Assembly: GCA_905160935.1 (NCBI GenBank)
Contig: CAJHZI010000507.1
Coordinates: 1,357,501-1,421,500, forward strand
Reading direction: 5' to 3'
Length of the DNA: 64,000 nucleotides
From: Enchytraeus crypticus
Lineage: Eukaryota > Annelida > Clitellata > Enchytraeida > Enchytraeidae
The position numbers and the translations under genes were made by a program. Shown here one piece after another: positions 11,500-32,445 of this stretch; position 1 is the stretch's first letter; every line of letters starts with the position of its first letter. The notes beneath the pieces were generated by a model. The model was not told the origin of the DNA. It made no database searches and saw nothing but the letters and a program-made list of their open reading frames with translations.

Positions 11500-12130
11500 C
11501 CACAATGGTTTACAAACTGCTCGATGTCATCATGCCGTGATATCATTATGTTATTATTTTATGATGTCATGAGATAGTGATCTGTGACGTTATGATGTTT
11601 TGATGATGATATGTGGTTATAATATACTCTATTAATTCGCAAAACGCAATGATATTATGATATCATGTATTTTGATATAAATATCGTGATCAATTCAACT
11701 GTCACGACAACATAATATTATGACATCATATTATCATGATAGCATAACATCACGACATAATATTATAACATCACGACATAGTGAAATCATAACATCATAT
11801 CATTGGATATCAAGGTTGACATTTTACTTGGTCTATGACGTCATAATGTTATGATCCTACAATGCCGCGCTATTATAAAGGCATGAAGTTATGATCTTAT
11901 GATATCGATGTTGCGCTATCATTACGTCATGATATTATATATGCATGGTATCATGATACTGTGCTATCATGATACCATGCTGTCATGATGTCATGATATT
12001 ACGATGTCATGATAGTATGATGTCATGATATTATGATATCATGATATTATGATGTCATGATATTATGATGCCATGATGCCATTATACGTGCTATATGACG
12101 TCATAATGTCATGATCCTACACGTGACATG
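11500..12130. repeat. ATGATATCATGAT-type palindromic low-complexity array
   Basis: Starting just behind the gene A stop codon, variants of TGATATCATGATATTATGAT and TGTCATGATATTATGATG fill about 600 bp. Most units are self-complementary. Some will lie in the gene A 3' UTR. Confidence 0.8.
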
Positions 12131-12678
12131 TATAATGCCGTTATATTAGAACACTGGCATATTATATTATATTATAAGATATAAGCAGTATAATATAGTA
12201 TATTAAAATAATTATTATAATAAATATTATTATTATAATATTATTATAATACTATCTTATATTATAGTTATTATTATTGTAAAAGTTTAGCATGGTGTTA
12301 TGATGCTATGCCATCAAAATTTGATGATATTTGGAATTTACCAAAAAGATGATAGGAGCAATTAATATACACCTACTATACTACTCGCACTCAACTCTAC
12401 TCAGGTGGACTTCACTGGCAGACTTACGTCTCCTATGGGTGAGTCATTTGAACTTTATGACGTCACCTGCAAGTGTATGTACACATGGAGCTATTTGGAC
12501 TGTCAGAACGCACCCAGATGAATATACATGTATGGCGTGACAATTTGTGAGAAAATTAAATTTTCAAATTCTAAATAATAACAAATACCTATTTTTATTA
12601 ACTACATTGTGTATGTATATCTACATTAGCCATATATATGTATGTACACGATCTGAACGGATAAATAAATAAATATAA

Positions 12679-12735
<57 letters not shown>

Positions 12736-12794
12736 TATGTATATTAGGCCTATATATACATTTACAGAATATACAATGTATATACTCTGCATAA
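12131..12794. other. Non-coding; AT-rich simple repeats
   Basis: An ATT/TAATA-rich stretch at 12160-12270 and (AT)n at 12680-12740. No exon is supported. Confidence 0.6.
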
Positions 12795-13105
12795 TATATC
12801 TATAGCTCTTAGTGCACTTCCCATTGGCAGGTCCATGGTATATAACGCATGGTATATACTCTTCTCTGTCTTCCGCTTTCCTCTTCATTTCCACATATGA
12901 GTGGATCTTTAAATCATCTAACATACCTAATCTCAGCCTGCCTCTGCTCCTTTCATTCTGCCTTCTATGACCTCTTTCAGTAGAGTTTTCCCTTAGAATG
13001 TGTCCTTTCTAACTATTCTTCCTATTTCTTAATGCTTTAAATCATATGTCTATTTGCACCAAATCTCCTGAACTTCCTCATTTGTAACATTTTGAGTTCA
13101 GCTGA
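12795..13105 (-). mobile_element. LINE family 1, 3' end, minus strand
   Basis: Reverse reading gives MLDDLKIHSYVEMKRKAEDR and the CCTGCCAATGGGAAGTGCAC terminus. The 5' side is cut at about 13105, where the GC-rich part of repeat D begins. Confidence 0.8.
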
Positions 13106-13870
13106 CCCCCAGGGACCCCGGGTACCTCGCTACTCCAGTGCCCTAGCTGTGAGTGCCAGAGAACATACGTACCCTAGGTACCTCTCTGACCCGAGCACCT
13201 CGCGCCCCAGGCATAAGGAAAGCTTTTAATGTATTTTCCTTATTTAACGAGCCGAAGCTCGAACCACCAATCTCGGACGAGAACGTCTCGAGATCGACGG
13301 TCAGACAGAGACGGGACTGACCGTGGTCAACCCTTGTCTACCGCCTCAAGGCGTAAGAGAGCCTTGCGGCCCCTTCTTACCGTCACAGTGAACTGACGAC
13401 AATCATTGGAGCCCTGTTCGCTCGCCTTTTATACTGCTTGCCTCATACTGCGATCACGTGACCGATTACAACTGGTTGTGAACCGGTTAAGTTCTTGCTG
13501 CTCAGTCTGAACTTAATGTCCTAGTTTGGACATGGATGAATAAAGTCAATGAGGCACTTTAAGTACTAACCGCTAAGTCCAACCCGTGGTGTCCTAGTTT
13601 TGAAATTGTAAAGCCATGTAGGCACTCTCTCCAGTGTTCTGCCAAAAGGTAGGTCCAAGTTACATATTTCTTACTAATTGTCATGGTTAATAGCATATAT
13701 GTCTTCGATTTCTCGATAGAGCACTCCATTGATCAACAAGTTGATCCCTCGACAAGTGATAAGAACCATAATGTATCTTATAAAATGGAAAAATATGGCT
13801 TCTGATGTGGTTTCTCATTGTCATCCTCAGTGTTTGCTTAGTCGCCTCTTTCGACTCTTGTAGTTTATGG
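13106..13870 (+). mobile_element. Long copy of repeat family D with GC-rich head
   Basis: A GC-rich part (GACCCCGGGTACC, CCTAGGTACC, CGAGACGTTCTCGTCC-like inverted motifs) leads into GAACCGGTTAAGTTCTTGCT and TTTGGACATGGATGAATAAA, then into the standard family D body (13610-13870: CCAAAAGGTAGGTCCAAG, GATCAACAAGTTGATCC). The middle is matched in reverse by 16470-16555. Confidence 0.55.
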
Positions 13871-13939
13871 TTGGTCTACTCGGTAGTGACTCGGACACAA
13901 CACAGGAATCGGGCACTGAGACACAAAATATAATACTAA

Positions 13940-14125
13940 CATTTATTATTATTATTATTATTATTACTATTATTATTATTGTTATTATTATTATTAGTGC
14001 TATTATTATTATTATTGTTGTTGTTGTTATTATTATTATTATTAGTATTAATGTTGTTGTTGTTTTTGTTATTATTATTATAATTTATTTTTATTTATTT
14101 TTTTACCCCGATGTAAAGAACCTGA
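13940..14125. repeat. (ATT)n/(GTT)n microsatellite
   Basis: Imperfect trinucleotide tract. The isoleucine/valine-rich open frame across it is an artefact of the repeat. Confidence 0.95.
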
Positions 14126-14129
14126 AGTT

Positions 14130-14345
14130 TGAAACCGTTTGATAAAAACGATTCAAGCAATACGTGCTGAATCGCCGCCCGGCTACTCGAGGTCATCAAT
14201 CGGCTTAAAAGAATTGTTGAAGCAGACTGCATTAAATCTTTGAAAAGTCATGGAAAGCCTTTGCCAAAGAAAACAGGTCTCTCGCTTATCTCGCTTATTA
14301 TTATTATTATTATTATTATTATATGTCGCCAGCGGCTTCGGCTCT
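14130..14345 (-). mobile_element. LINE ORF2 C-terminus fragment (family 3)
   Basis: Matches 55170-55345 base for base over most of its length (CAATACGTGCTGAATC, GCCTTTGCCAAAGAAA). The longer copy shows that it encodes the C-terminal end of a LINE polyprotein on the minus strand. Confidence 0.65.
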
Positions 14346-14859
14346 AAATTTACGTGTATTTAGTCACATCAACAGGATGCGCTTAGTTCGTAACTCCACC
14401 AGCAGTTCTTCTACTGATCTAAATGTCTTATTATTCTTATTATTATATACTTTGTCCGTTGAAAGTTAAACGTTGCTGATTGCCGCAAGGGGTGACATTG
14501 TCCTGAATCCACTGCTTTTGGCTCCAGCAGCGCCGGTCCCCACTTCCTCTGTTATCGAAGCACCATGACTGTGACTCCCTGAACATGCGTTATTATTATT
14601 ATTACATGTGTATTTATTATAAAAATATAATTTATAGATTAGATTTGCTTATTTATATTAGTTTTTTCTTTTCTTTTTCTATTATGAGCGATTAAATGAG
14701 CGCAGAAGCGTTGATCGTAAATGTTTTTAGTTCTTATTTAGGCTTCGTATATGAAGAACATTTATCCTTTAGATCTACCGAAGTAGAGCAACGTATGCTT
14801 GATATTAATGTCTATCGACGATTTATATAAACCAACTTACATGCAATATTTTTTTTTCT

Positions 14860-15150
14860 CTCTCTCTCTTTCTCTCTCTCTAGTGTTCTGCTAAGCGACA
14901 GGTCCAAGTTCTATATTCTTACTCATACACCGCTTTCATGCTCCGTAGAAATCGCTCCACAGATCAACAAGTTAATTCATTCATAAAGGGCAATCCCTTA
15001 TCCATACGTAATATTGCATATGGCTAAGGAAAATAGTGCTTCCTATGTATTTTCCGTTGCATTCCTCAGTTCTAGGTTCGTCGCCTCTTACGATGCTTGC
15101 AATTAACTGTTAAGTGTCAGTGTTCAGTTTTCCGGACACAACACTGGAGG
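14860..15150 (+). mobile_element. Repeat family D copy
   Basis: (CT)n lead, then GTTCTGCTAAGCGACAGGTC, GATCAACAAGTTAATTC and CATTCCTCAGTTCTAGG. Diverged but collinear with the other family D copies. Confidence 0.65.
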
Positions 15151-16335
15151 ACACATGTTATGTTAAGTGCTAAACAACTGTTTAATTAAGGCCTAATTGT
15201 ATTCAATGCTATACGCTCGAAAATGTTATTAGGTGCTGAATCAATTCCTCAATTTTTAAGCTGTGTGCTGCTCTTATTCTATACCTCTAGTTTTACCCTC
15301 TACAGTTTAAATAGGGGCTACATGAAAGCACAAATACAAGCTTGCGCAACCAGGCATCATAAGATGATCTTCTATGATTTTACTACATCAACTTACCACC
15401 ACCTTATATGGCCCCAGATGGCCATGGACTAAAGCGAATCTAAAAAGTAAAAATTATAAAATAATTATTAAACGGTATTGGACAGAAATACTTATAGGCC
15501 TACATCAAAGTAGAGCCAGCATTTGCTGAGTTACTGAATCCTCAATGAACTCTATAGTCACTTATCAAAACTGCTGGGTACTACTGAATCACAAAATAAC
15601 TTAAACATTTCGAAAAATTGACTACACGTGAATGCGTCAGGCATAGCCTATGAAATGTGGTCAGCTCTTGTGATTAGGTCTACTAGACCAGTAGACACCT
15701 GTATGACTAGAGAGTCACAGTCGAGTAATACAATTTCAACATATATACTCAGGCTCATGTGTTAATTGAATCTATTGTTAATTACAGCACCTGCCTGCGT
15801 ATAGCACAATATACTCTACAGCTGATCCAGAATCCTAATCTGTTATGCATTATGTTGCGGCTCCCTAGGGCACCGGTTCATATCCACTGCCCTTCGCTTC
15901 ATTGTATTTTTTAAAGACAGATAACTGAAGTTAAACTCGGTCTCTGAGTTTTTGCTACTTGATTTTAAAATATATTTCATCATATTGATCTCTGACAAGT
16001 AGGCTCTAATTATTTGTACTAATGCAAATATTATATATCCGTCGTTTTTCTGATCATTTAATACCATTTTTCGTTGTGCCTTTTAATGCTATTTTTAAAT
16101 TATTCCTTTGTACTCCGAATAATTCAGGTAGATCATTCACGAGCTGTACTTATTTTTATAGCTGACTATTAATGTGAGAATCTACATTTCATTCATTGCT
16201 TTGCTTCAACAGAGCATTGACTGCCATAAGAATGACCCTTTCAGAATTATTTAAGAGCAAAGCTCTTGAAGGCATAACCAAATGAACTTCTTTTTTGTTG
16301 CATTGATGATATCTAATTTTACAGAAATTTTCGAA
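15151..16335. other. Intergenic; nothing recognised
   Basis: The open frames at 15223-15432 (+) and 15843-16067 (-) show no domain, no repeats and no exon partners. Confidence 0.45.
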
Positions 16336-16555
16336 ACTTGAAGTTCAATACTAATGTTAGAGCACTACTAGATGAACTTGTTGATCAACGGAAGCTCTCT
16401 CTCGAGAGAGAGAGCTCGAAGAAAAATTTCAAGAATGTATACTTTGGACCTGCCATTTGGAAGAACACTAGAGGGAGTGCCTCATTGAGTTTATTCATCC
16501 ATGTCCAAACTAGGACACTAAGTTCAGATTGAGCAGTAAGAACTTAACCGGTTCA
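16336..16555 (-). mobile_element. Repeat family D copy, minus strand
   Basis: Reverse complement contains GATCAACAAGTTCATC, a CTCTCTCGAGAGAGAG palindrome and TTTGGACATGGATGAATAAA, as in the 13-kb copy. Confidence 0.6.
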
Positions 16556-16558
16556 AAA

Positions 16559-16752
16559 CACCCCGGGGTGGGTGGGTGGGGGTACCCCCGGTACACCCCG
16601 GGGTGGAGGGGTACCCCCCTGGATGGGTACCCCCCTGGATGGGTACCCCTCCACCCCGGGGTGTACCGGGGGTACCCCCACCCACCCACCCCGGGGTGTA
16701 CCCCCACCCACCCAAGGAGGGGTACCCCCCTGGATGGGTACCCCTCCCAGGT
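16559..16752. repeat. GC-rich nested-palindrome block
   Basis: About 190 bp almost entirely of CCCCGGGGTG, GGGTGGGTGGGGGTACC, GGTACCCC and CCTGGATGGGTACC in both orientations. The left half is largely the reverse complement of the right, around the GGATGGGTACC repeats. G-runs (GGGTGGGTGGGGG) are quadruplex-compatible. It sits at the GC-rich end of a family D copy. All the Gly/Pro-rich frames on both strands are artefacts of it. Confidence 0.9.
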
Positions 16753-16828
16753 TGTAGTAGTGAACTCTTGAAAATGCTGTTAGTTTAGTTAGACCACACA
16801 TTTGATGTTATTTTAGTATTAAATATTC

Positions 16829-16831
<3 letters not shown>

Positions 16832-16872
<41 letters not shown>
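16832..16872. repeat. (AT)n microsatellite
   Basis: Pure dinucleotide tract between two family D copies. Confidence 0.97.
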
Positions 16873-16874
<2 letters not shown>

Positions 16875-17260
16875 CTTCTTCAGTGCACTGCCAAGTGCAA
16901 GGTACATATTCATACTCAAAGTCTGTTTTCTCGCTCCATATGAGCACTCTTTAGATCAACAAGTTAATCCTTTCAAAAAGTCTGTGCCTTATCCATACCT
17001 TATATAACCTATAGCTTTGGAAAAATATGGCTTCTGAGGTGGTTTCCCGTTGCCTTCCTCAGTTAGGTGGATTAGTTACCATTTAATCCTGGGGGAAATG
17101 GTGAGGTGGTGAGGTGGGATGTTGAGGGAAGTATTTCATGGTGAGGTGGGTCCCCTCTTGCCATCCTCAGCTCCTGCCTTTAGTCGACTCTTACGTACAC
17201 GCGGCAGATAGTTTGCGGTTGCCCAATTCTACAGTGGCCCAGCCACACCCGAGCACAACA
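16875..17260 (+). mobile_element. Repeat family D copy
   Basis: Shows CAGTGCACTGCCAAGTGCAA, GATCAACAAGTTAATCC and GAAAAATATGGCTTCTGAGG. Followed by (TA)n at 17264-17340. Confidence 0.65.
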
Positions 17261-17296
17261 CGGGGTATATATATATATATTATATACATATATACT

Positions 17297-17339
<43 letters not shown>

Positions 17340-17344
17340 GTACA

Positions 17345-17420
17345 TATATATGACGTCCTTGGCATCATCCTTGTATGAGGAAACGGACGTTAAACCTTTA
17401 TTATTATTATTTTTATTTTT
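17345..17420 (+). mobile_element. L2-like LINE 3' tail
   Basis: GACGTCCTTGGCATCATCC, GAGGAAACGGACGTTAAACC and an (ATT)n tail: the 3' terminus of the L2/CR1-like family, without coding sequence. Confidence 0.75.
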
Positions 17421-17444
17421 ATTATTATTATTATAAATTAATTA

Positions 17445-17690
17445 AAAAATTATAAGAGAGGTTTAGCGTCCGTCTCCTCACTCAGGGATGATGTCTGGGG
17501 CGTCCCCACTGCACACATCACTACATCCAAATGATGTGAGAATATTTGGAAGAGAGAGAGAGAAGACTGGCATCAGTGGAACGAAGTTCACGTGAGGGAC
17601 GATAGTGAAGAAGAATTTCAGATAAGTAAGAAGGCTTGCCAAATCGCAGAGTTTTGAAAGTTAATAGAGCAATTTTATATGTTATGTGTT
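17445..17690 (-). mobile_element. L2-like LINE 3' fragment, minus strand
   Basis: Reverse reading gives YKIALLTFKTLRFGKPSYLS, EILLHYRPSRELRSTDA, then a deletion and the GGACGCTAAACC terminus. It converges tail to tail with 17345-17420. Confidence 0.85.
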
Positions 17691-17696
17691 GATTAA

Positions 17697-17741
17697 CACA
17701 CGCACACACACACACACACACATACACACACGCACACACAG

Positions 17742-17806
<65 letters not shown>
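17697..17806. repeat. (CA)n then (TA)n compound microsatellite
   Basis: CA-rich tract to about 17754, followed by pure TA to 17806. Confidence 0.97.
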
Positions 17807-17808
<2 letters not shown>

Positions 17809-17910
17809 CAAGCCCGAGGGCCGTCAGTTCGAAATCCAGACGAATCGTCTCTGACAGTGTCCCCTTCTTATACGGAAACAGACGTTTAACTTAGCTTTAC
17901 AGCTTTATAG
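17807..17910 (+). mobile_element. tRNA-derived SINE, family C, truncated
   Basis: B-box region (AGTTCGAAATCC), then ATACGGAAACAGACGTTTAAC and AGCTTTACAGCTTTATAG. Fuller copies are at 20345 and 22575. Confidence 0.65.
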
Positions 17911-19165
17911 AATAACTTTTTTATAATTGTGTGCGGTCCATTAAAACTAAAAAATATCTCCAGTCGTCGTTGTTCGCATATTGAACAGCATATAAAACAT
18001 TAAACGAAAAAATCCACGATGCCGCTTCATAAAATACCCTGGAAACGATACAATACACTCAAGTCGCTTACAATCGACAAACAAACATGTCTCGTTACTA
18101 GCTACATCATACTTAAAATTCTTGCAACCAAACATAAAAACTTTACTTGTAGACTTCATCAATGTCAACTGTTCTTCATCAATGTCAACTGTTAGATTTT
18201 TAAGTTGATATCGGTGGCTTTCGAAGTTGCCCAGTGAATGTAAATAAGTTGAAGCAAATGAATGGACGAATAACGAAACGAAACGAATAGCTGGAATATA
18301 TTTATAGCGTATTGTTCGAATTTAGTTTCCTGTGGAATATCATTATAATATATACTTTGCGTCTTTGAAATTTGGCCGAAACTGTATAGTATAGTCAGAC
18401 ACAGTAATAATCTTTTAGAGATTGATTCAGATTTAATTTTTTATCACTCAGTTCACGTTATAACAGTGTTTGAAGTAATTATATGGCCAAACAGATCAAT
18501 TTACTTTATCTGAGAATACTTACTGAAATTTTCCGTTACTGAAATTGCCAGAGAAAACTTGGATGAAGAGTTATAGAATGAATATTTTCATTCTTGTTTC
18601 TTTGCAACCTATCTTCTTCCATGATAAGGAATTTGTCTACCAAATGAATGAACTGTTTTGTATAAAATGAGGTCTATATTTCCAGACCACCGAGTGGTTG
18701 TAGGTCTCAAGGAGACGAATAACACAGATATCCTCAGAACAAAACGTTGACAGTTGGAGTTACAATAAGATATTTGTTCCATCATTTGTTGCGCTATATC
18801 TGTCATTTCTTATAATATTTATTATAAAGAGCCGAAATGAGTAAAAATCTGTGTAGTTACGATAGAAGTCTATCAGCAACGCCATCTTGCAATGTAAAGT
18901 TTTAATTTTTAAAATTAATTTTAATTAAATTCTTTTAGCTGATTAATGTCTGAAATATAGATCTATTCAAGAGTAGATTTGGTTGTAAAGTTTTTTACTT
19001 GAGATTATTATTATTGTGCAGTGTCATACATTATTTAAACTAATAAAATTGATAGCATTTTTTCGCTATTAAATCACAGTTGATATCTCTCTTCGTACAT
19101 ACGAGCTCTAAGCGGATATATTGAGCAAATACATGGTAAATAAAAAAGCTAGTCAGATAAATACC
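17911..19165. other. Intergenic, upstream of the second fibrinogen-domain gene
   Basis: No exon is recognised. A 17-base exact direct repeat (TTCATCAATGTCAACTG) occurs at 18155-18190. No promoter motif can be assigned with confidence. Confidence 0.45.
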
Positions 19166-27844
<8,679 letters not shown>

Positions 27845-27855
27845 TCAACTTAAAT

Positions 27856-28092
27856 ATCAAAGTAAACAAGCATTATAGTGAAATGATCAACTATGTTGAT
27901 ATCTATTACTTTTAATACTACATGTTTAAACCCTTAGACAATTTAGCCCAATTTCCGTATAAATAAAAAAATGAATATCCGAGATTTTACTCTCAGATCA
28001 GCCCGACTGAGAATTGAACCCACGAGGGTTCAATTCACCTCAGGATCTGTCATTTAAAACTTCATGACGTTACCCCTACGCTATTAAGACAT
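27856..28092 (-). mobile_element. SINE family B copy
   Basis: Complete minus-strand copy immediately behind the gene B stop codon (AGTGAAATGATCAACTATG ... GAATTGAACCCACGAGG ... GTTACCCCTACGCTATTA). Probably inside the gene B 3' UTR or just past it. Confidence 0.8.
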
Positions 28093-29412
28093 TCAACACT
28101 TAAAATAACAATGGAGTCCATGATAACATCTAGCAGTCGGAAGTCAAAAACCACCTTCCTCCCCTAGAAGCTCCGTAAATTTCGTAGAGATATTTTGAGT
28201 TTTCTTAAAGTTATTGAGATTTCGCTAGGGGATTATTTTTTTCCCCCAGTCTGTATATATATAACGAAATATATGCACATAAATAAGCATTTATTACTAT
28301 TAAACTCTAAATAAATTCATTCTCAAATTAAATTACACAGCAACAGTAGATTACAAATAAATGAATTCATTGTGAAGAATAAATGCTCATATTTCTGCAC
28401 GCTACGTATAATATACTTTACCGCACCGTTCATTGACGGCGCATAAGTCTATATAAAAACTAATAAAAAGAGTTTAAAAGACCTGCTACGTACAAATGTT
28501 AAAAGGAACAAATTAGGCCTATGCCATGCATAAACGTTTAACAGGAACAAAGAGTAAACCAATATTAAAACCTGACTCGATGGCCAATCATATCAGAACC
28601 TGAATGTATGAACTATGTATTGAATTTACTATCAATATGCATTGAATTTACTATTAGGCCTATAATGGCTGAGCTAAGTAGCGATACGTACTGCTCAATA
28701 TTCTCATGTAGGTCTATATGTCACTAACTGGCGCCTCCTACTGAGTAGTGCTGAGTGAAAAACGTAAATCTTAACTCAAAACTTGATATTGCAGGATAGC
28801 ATCTTATTGCAGCATTGCACTATTGCAGGATCTTATTTAGATCCTGCAATAGTGATATATTGCAGGATTGCACTCTTATATATCGCTTCCTTAAGCAAAC
28901 GCCTATGCCATTGCTTCTGAAATTTGGTGGAGAGCTTATATTATAAATTTATAATGTTCTATGAAGTGTATTCAGCAACAATCAATATTAAATGCAGAAA
29001 ATGAATGCAGTAACAATGATAAATTTTGATAATTAAAATAACCTCAAGGAAAAAGAGCAGTTTATAGCCAGTTCTCTCCAGTTTCTTTAGTCATTGACAT
29101 CGTTTTCGAGTGAGAAAACGGACGTTAACATTTGCGTTATCAGCTTGTTTACAATTCAAAACATGTTGAACTCATTTTAACCGAAAACTCATCAAGGGTT
29201 AAAACAACAACGTCTACACACAGAGTTAAAATAATACATAATTTTAAGTCTACTTCCTAGTTCAAGGCTGTTATCACAGACGTTGAAGAGATGCGGAACT
29301 ATGAGAGTTGATAGATCAGAAGACTACTACGAGACAGCAGTACTTTATGACAAGCATTTAAACACGAAACATACTGATATCAATTTCACAATTTAGCATG
29401 ATAGGAAATGAA
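28093..29412. other. Non-coding; small inverted repeats and a SINE A tail
   Basis: Contains a hairpin around GGATCTTATTTAGATCC (28830-28860, extended by TATTGCA/TGCAATA). The SINE A-type tail CATCGTTTTCGAGTGAGAAA lies at about 29098. No gene is recognised. Confidence 0.5.
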
Positions 29413-29652
29413 ATTATGTAACAGTTAAATTATGTCACAGTTAGTGGTTAAATCACAGTTTGATTGTAAATCTTCAGAACATATTGAGCAAACTTACAAT
29501 ATGCAGCTTAAAAATAAAAAAGCACAAAATTATATGTATCGGTGTGACTATAACGAACTGGCGTAAGCGTTGTGTGAAGTTATGAAGTTGATGAGCCGAG
29601 CGATCCATTTACGATATAAAAGACTTTGTAAGTTTTGTTCCAACAGTTGTTA

Positions 29653-29716
<64 letters not shown>

Positions 29717-30315
29717 TCTACATTATTTGTTCTACATTCGACCACTTATTAATTTAAGTAGACTTAATGTTAGTAATAATTAATAGCAACGTTTAAAATA
29801 GCATTGAATTTGGTGTCCAACTAGTTAAAATTTTGGAAACATTGCTAAAAGAGATCATATCAAAATTTAAAACTTGTAAAATTTAAAAAACTTAACACAT
29901 GAAAATTGTGTATTCAAACTTAAACAGAATCAAGATCACCTATGATGCATTAAATCTCTACTCGGTTTTCAAGATTACCCTAAAACAGTAACAAAAACCG
30001 TATTATCAATTTCCTACTAACAACAAGACAGCAAAATACTACATATAAAGGTGGGTAACTGCTTACACTACAGATATTATGTAAGAGTTAAATTATGTCA
30101 CAGTTAATGGTTAAATCACAGTTTGATTGTAAATCTTCAGAACATATTGAGCAAACTTACAATATGCAGCTTAAAAATAAAAAAGCACAAAATTATATGT
30201 ACCGGTGTGACTATAACGAACTGGCGTAAGCGTTGTGTGAAGTTATGAAGTTCACGAGCCGAGCGATCCATTTACGATATAAAAGACTTTGTAAGTTTTG
30301 TTCCAACAGTTGTTA

Positions 30316-30371
<56 letters not shown>

Positions 30372-30573
30372 TATCAAAATTTAAAACTTGTAAAATTTAA
30401 CAAACTTAACACATGAAAATTGTGTATTCAAACTTAAACAGAATCAAGATCACCTATGATGCATTAAATCTCTACTCGGTTTTCAAGATTACCCTAAACC
30501 AGTAACAAAAACCGTATTATCAATTTCCTACTAAAAACAAGACAGCAAAATACTACATATAAAGGTGGGTAAC
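29413..30573 (+). repeat. Direct duplication, two copies
   Basis: 29413-30059 and 30076-30573 are near-identical, including their (AT)n cores. The second copy lacks about 145 bp next to the (AT)n tract (29714-29857). Very few substitutions are seen, so the event is recent. Function unknown. Confidence 0.92.
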
Positions 30574-30624
30574 ATTATGAGCAAAATTCATATACTTGAG
30601 CTATACAGTGGCTATCAAAACTAT

Positions 30625-30835
30625 TAAGACAGCGATGAACCTAAACCACACGGTCGTCGTCAGAGAAGGAGACCCCAGGAGCGTTGGCTGGATAGAATAA
30701 TCTAGGACATGTGCATAGTAAAAGTCAATTCAGAGGATGTTCACGAACGCTGCAAATGGAGGCAGGCATGTCGCCATGCGGACCCTGCAGAAAAGCGAGA
30801 TTAATACAAAGGAAAAGAAGACAGGGACTACCAAT
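30625..30835 (+). mobile_element. LINE ORF2 C-terminal fragment
   Basis: Plus frame reads RRRPQERWLDRII, then NSEDVHERCKWRQACRHADP, the usual end of RTE/jockey-type LINE polyproteins. Interrupted by stops. Confidence 0.7.
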
Positions 30836-31154
30836 AGTACACTAGCAAAATATCCTGCCAAAAATTAAATCAATACACTTGAGCACCTTCCATATTATTA
30901 TGACAAAGTGCATCAGCGAAGTCAGCAGCATAGATGTCCAAAAATAGAAAGCTGACAGTACAGTTACTAGTCGATACCAAACAAACACTATCCTGGGAAG
31001 AAAGAACGAATATTTAAAAGCAGGAGGAGCAAAAGTTATACAGAAACGGCTATGCTGATTCAGAGCAGAATAATAGAATTGTACACTATATCACAATTGT
31101 CATAATCAAAATGCATGTGAAATGTGAGTCACTAATGTGCAAAAAATATCTATA

Positions 31155-31340
31155 TCTGAAACCAACATCTCTCCTTGAGTCTCAGTTTAACTAGGGTCGA
31201 GATACGAATAGACATCTCAATTCCTCTCTGCGTCACACGCATCATCAGTTAATCACCTATTTTTCATTCTCTCTTAATCACCACATCCCATATCAGTTTT
31301 GGACTACCAACTTATATCTCTTCAATCTCCAACCGTAACT
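31155..31340 (-). mobile_element. LINE family 4 fragment, minus strand
   Basis: GTTTAACTAGGGTCGAGATA and CATCATCAGTTAATCACCTA parallel the longer copy at 31865. Confidence 0.6.
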
Positions 31341-31565
31341 ATACCTGAAGACAAAAAAACCTTAAACAGGAATACGGAGACATTATTAAAAACCTGAAGC
31401 AGATAAATGAGCTCAAACGTAGACTCCAATACTGATAGCGACACAAGCCTAGCTCATAGCACATTTTACAAACAATAGCCCATTAAAAATATCAGCAGTA
31501 AAATTGACACAAAAACCTTCTCACATTCATATATGAATGTACAATATACATGTAAGTAATATTAG

Positions 31566-31567
<2 letters not shown>

Positions 31568-31636
<69 letters not shown>
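31568..31636. repeat. (AT)n microsatellite
   Basis: Pure dinucleotide run in the intron of the minus-strand gene region's downstream flank. Confidence 0.97.
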
Positions 31637-31637
<1 letters not shown>

Positions 31638-31864
31638 TAAACCACACAAATTCTTTACATGCTTTGCAATTTTAGAAAATTTTAAAACGTCTTTAACAGA
31701 ATATATTAATGTAAATTTGCATATGTATTCCTATACTCAGATATGATAAACGGACATACAATAAGTAATTCTTAACTATAACTTTAGAATATTAGCTTAA
31801 ATGGATATGGTCACAAAAATGCAGGCAATTTAACAGCAGGTCAATAAAACATGATTGTCATAAT

Positions 31865-32445
31865 AATCTTCCCCGAAACCCTAAGTTTATCCAGGGTCGG
31901 GATAAGAATAGACCTTCTCCAATCCTCTCAGTCCCACACCATATCATCAGTCAATCCCCTATTTTTCACATGTCGAAATCACAGCATCCCAAGTCAATTG
32001 TGGTCTAACAACAGTGGTCTCTAGCTTAACATCCAGCTCTTCCCTCCAAACTCTCTTTACTACATCCTCATCTGCCTTTCTCACAATATTATTACACACC
32101 ATCTCAATCTCGACTGAACCAACCTATCCCTAGTTCCTTAATACTCATATTCATCCTCACATTTATTTTCCATTCTATTCTTCCTGGTTTTACTAAATAG
32201 TAGATATAACATTCTCAATTCTGACACATACAAACTCTGCAAATATTCCCTTTTCAGTGCCCATTTTCAGTCCTTTACTTTCCAATGCCTCTCTCACGTT
32301 TTCCAACATCTCGTTTACTTTCTCCACAGTATCTCCTACTATCATAATATCATATGCATATAGCAAGCACCAAGAGGACTCTAATACTGCTTCCAGTGTT
32401 GCAATATCTTCCTTGTTACTCTCACCAAACCCAAATCTTTAAATG
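31865..32445 (-). mobile_element. LINE family 4, RT fragment, minus strand
   Basis: Reverse reading near 32260-32400 gives YAYDIMIVGDTVEKVNEMLE, NVREALESKGLKMGTEK: the YADD region of a reverse transcriptase with the first Asp replaced by Tyr. Frame breaks follow. A conserved end block (AGTTTATCCAGGGTCGGG) marks its 3' part. Confidence 0.75.

Noticed and set aside
13867-14142. 91-aa Ile/Val-rich frame
   Set aside because: Translation of the (ATT)n/(GTT)n microsatellite.
16510-16801. Several Gly/Pro-rich frames on both strands
   Set aside because: All result from the GC-rich palindromic block.
19121-19165. Earlier start for fibrinogen gene B
   Set aside because: Base 19121 is TTG. The ATG at 19133 would add a hydrophilic lysine-rich leader before the signal peptide. 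The ATG at 19166 has the better context.
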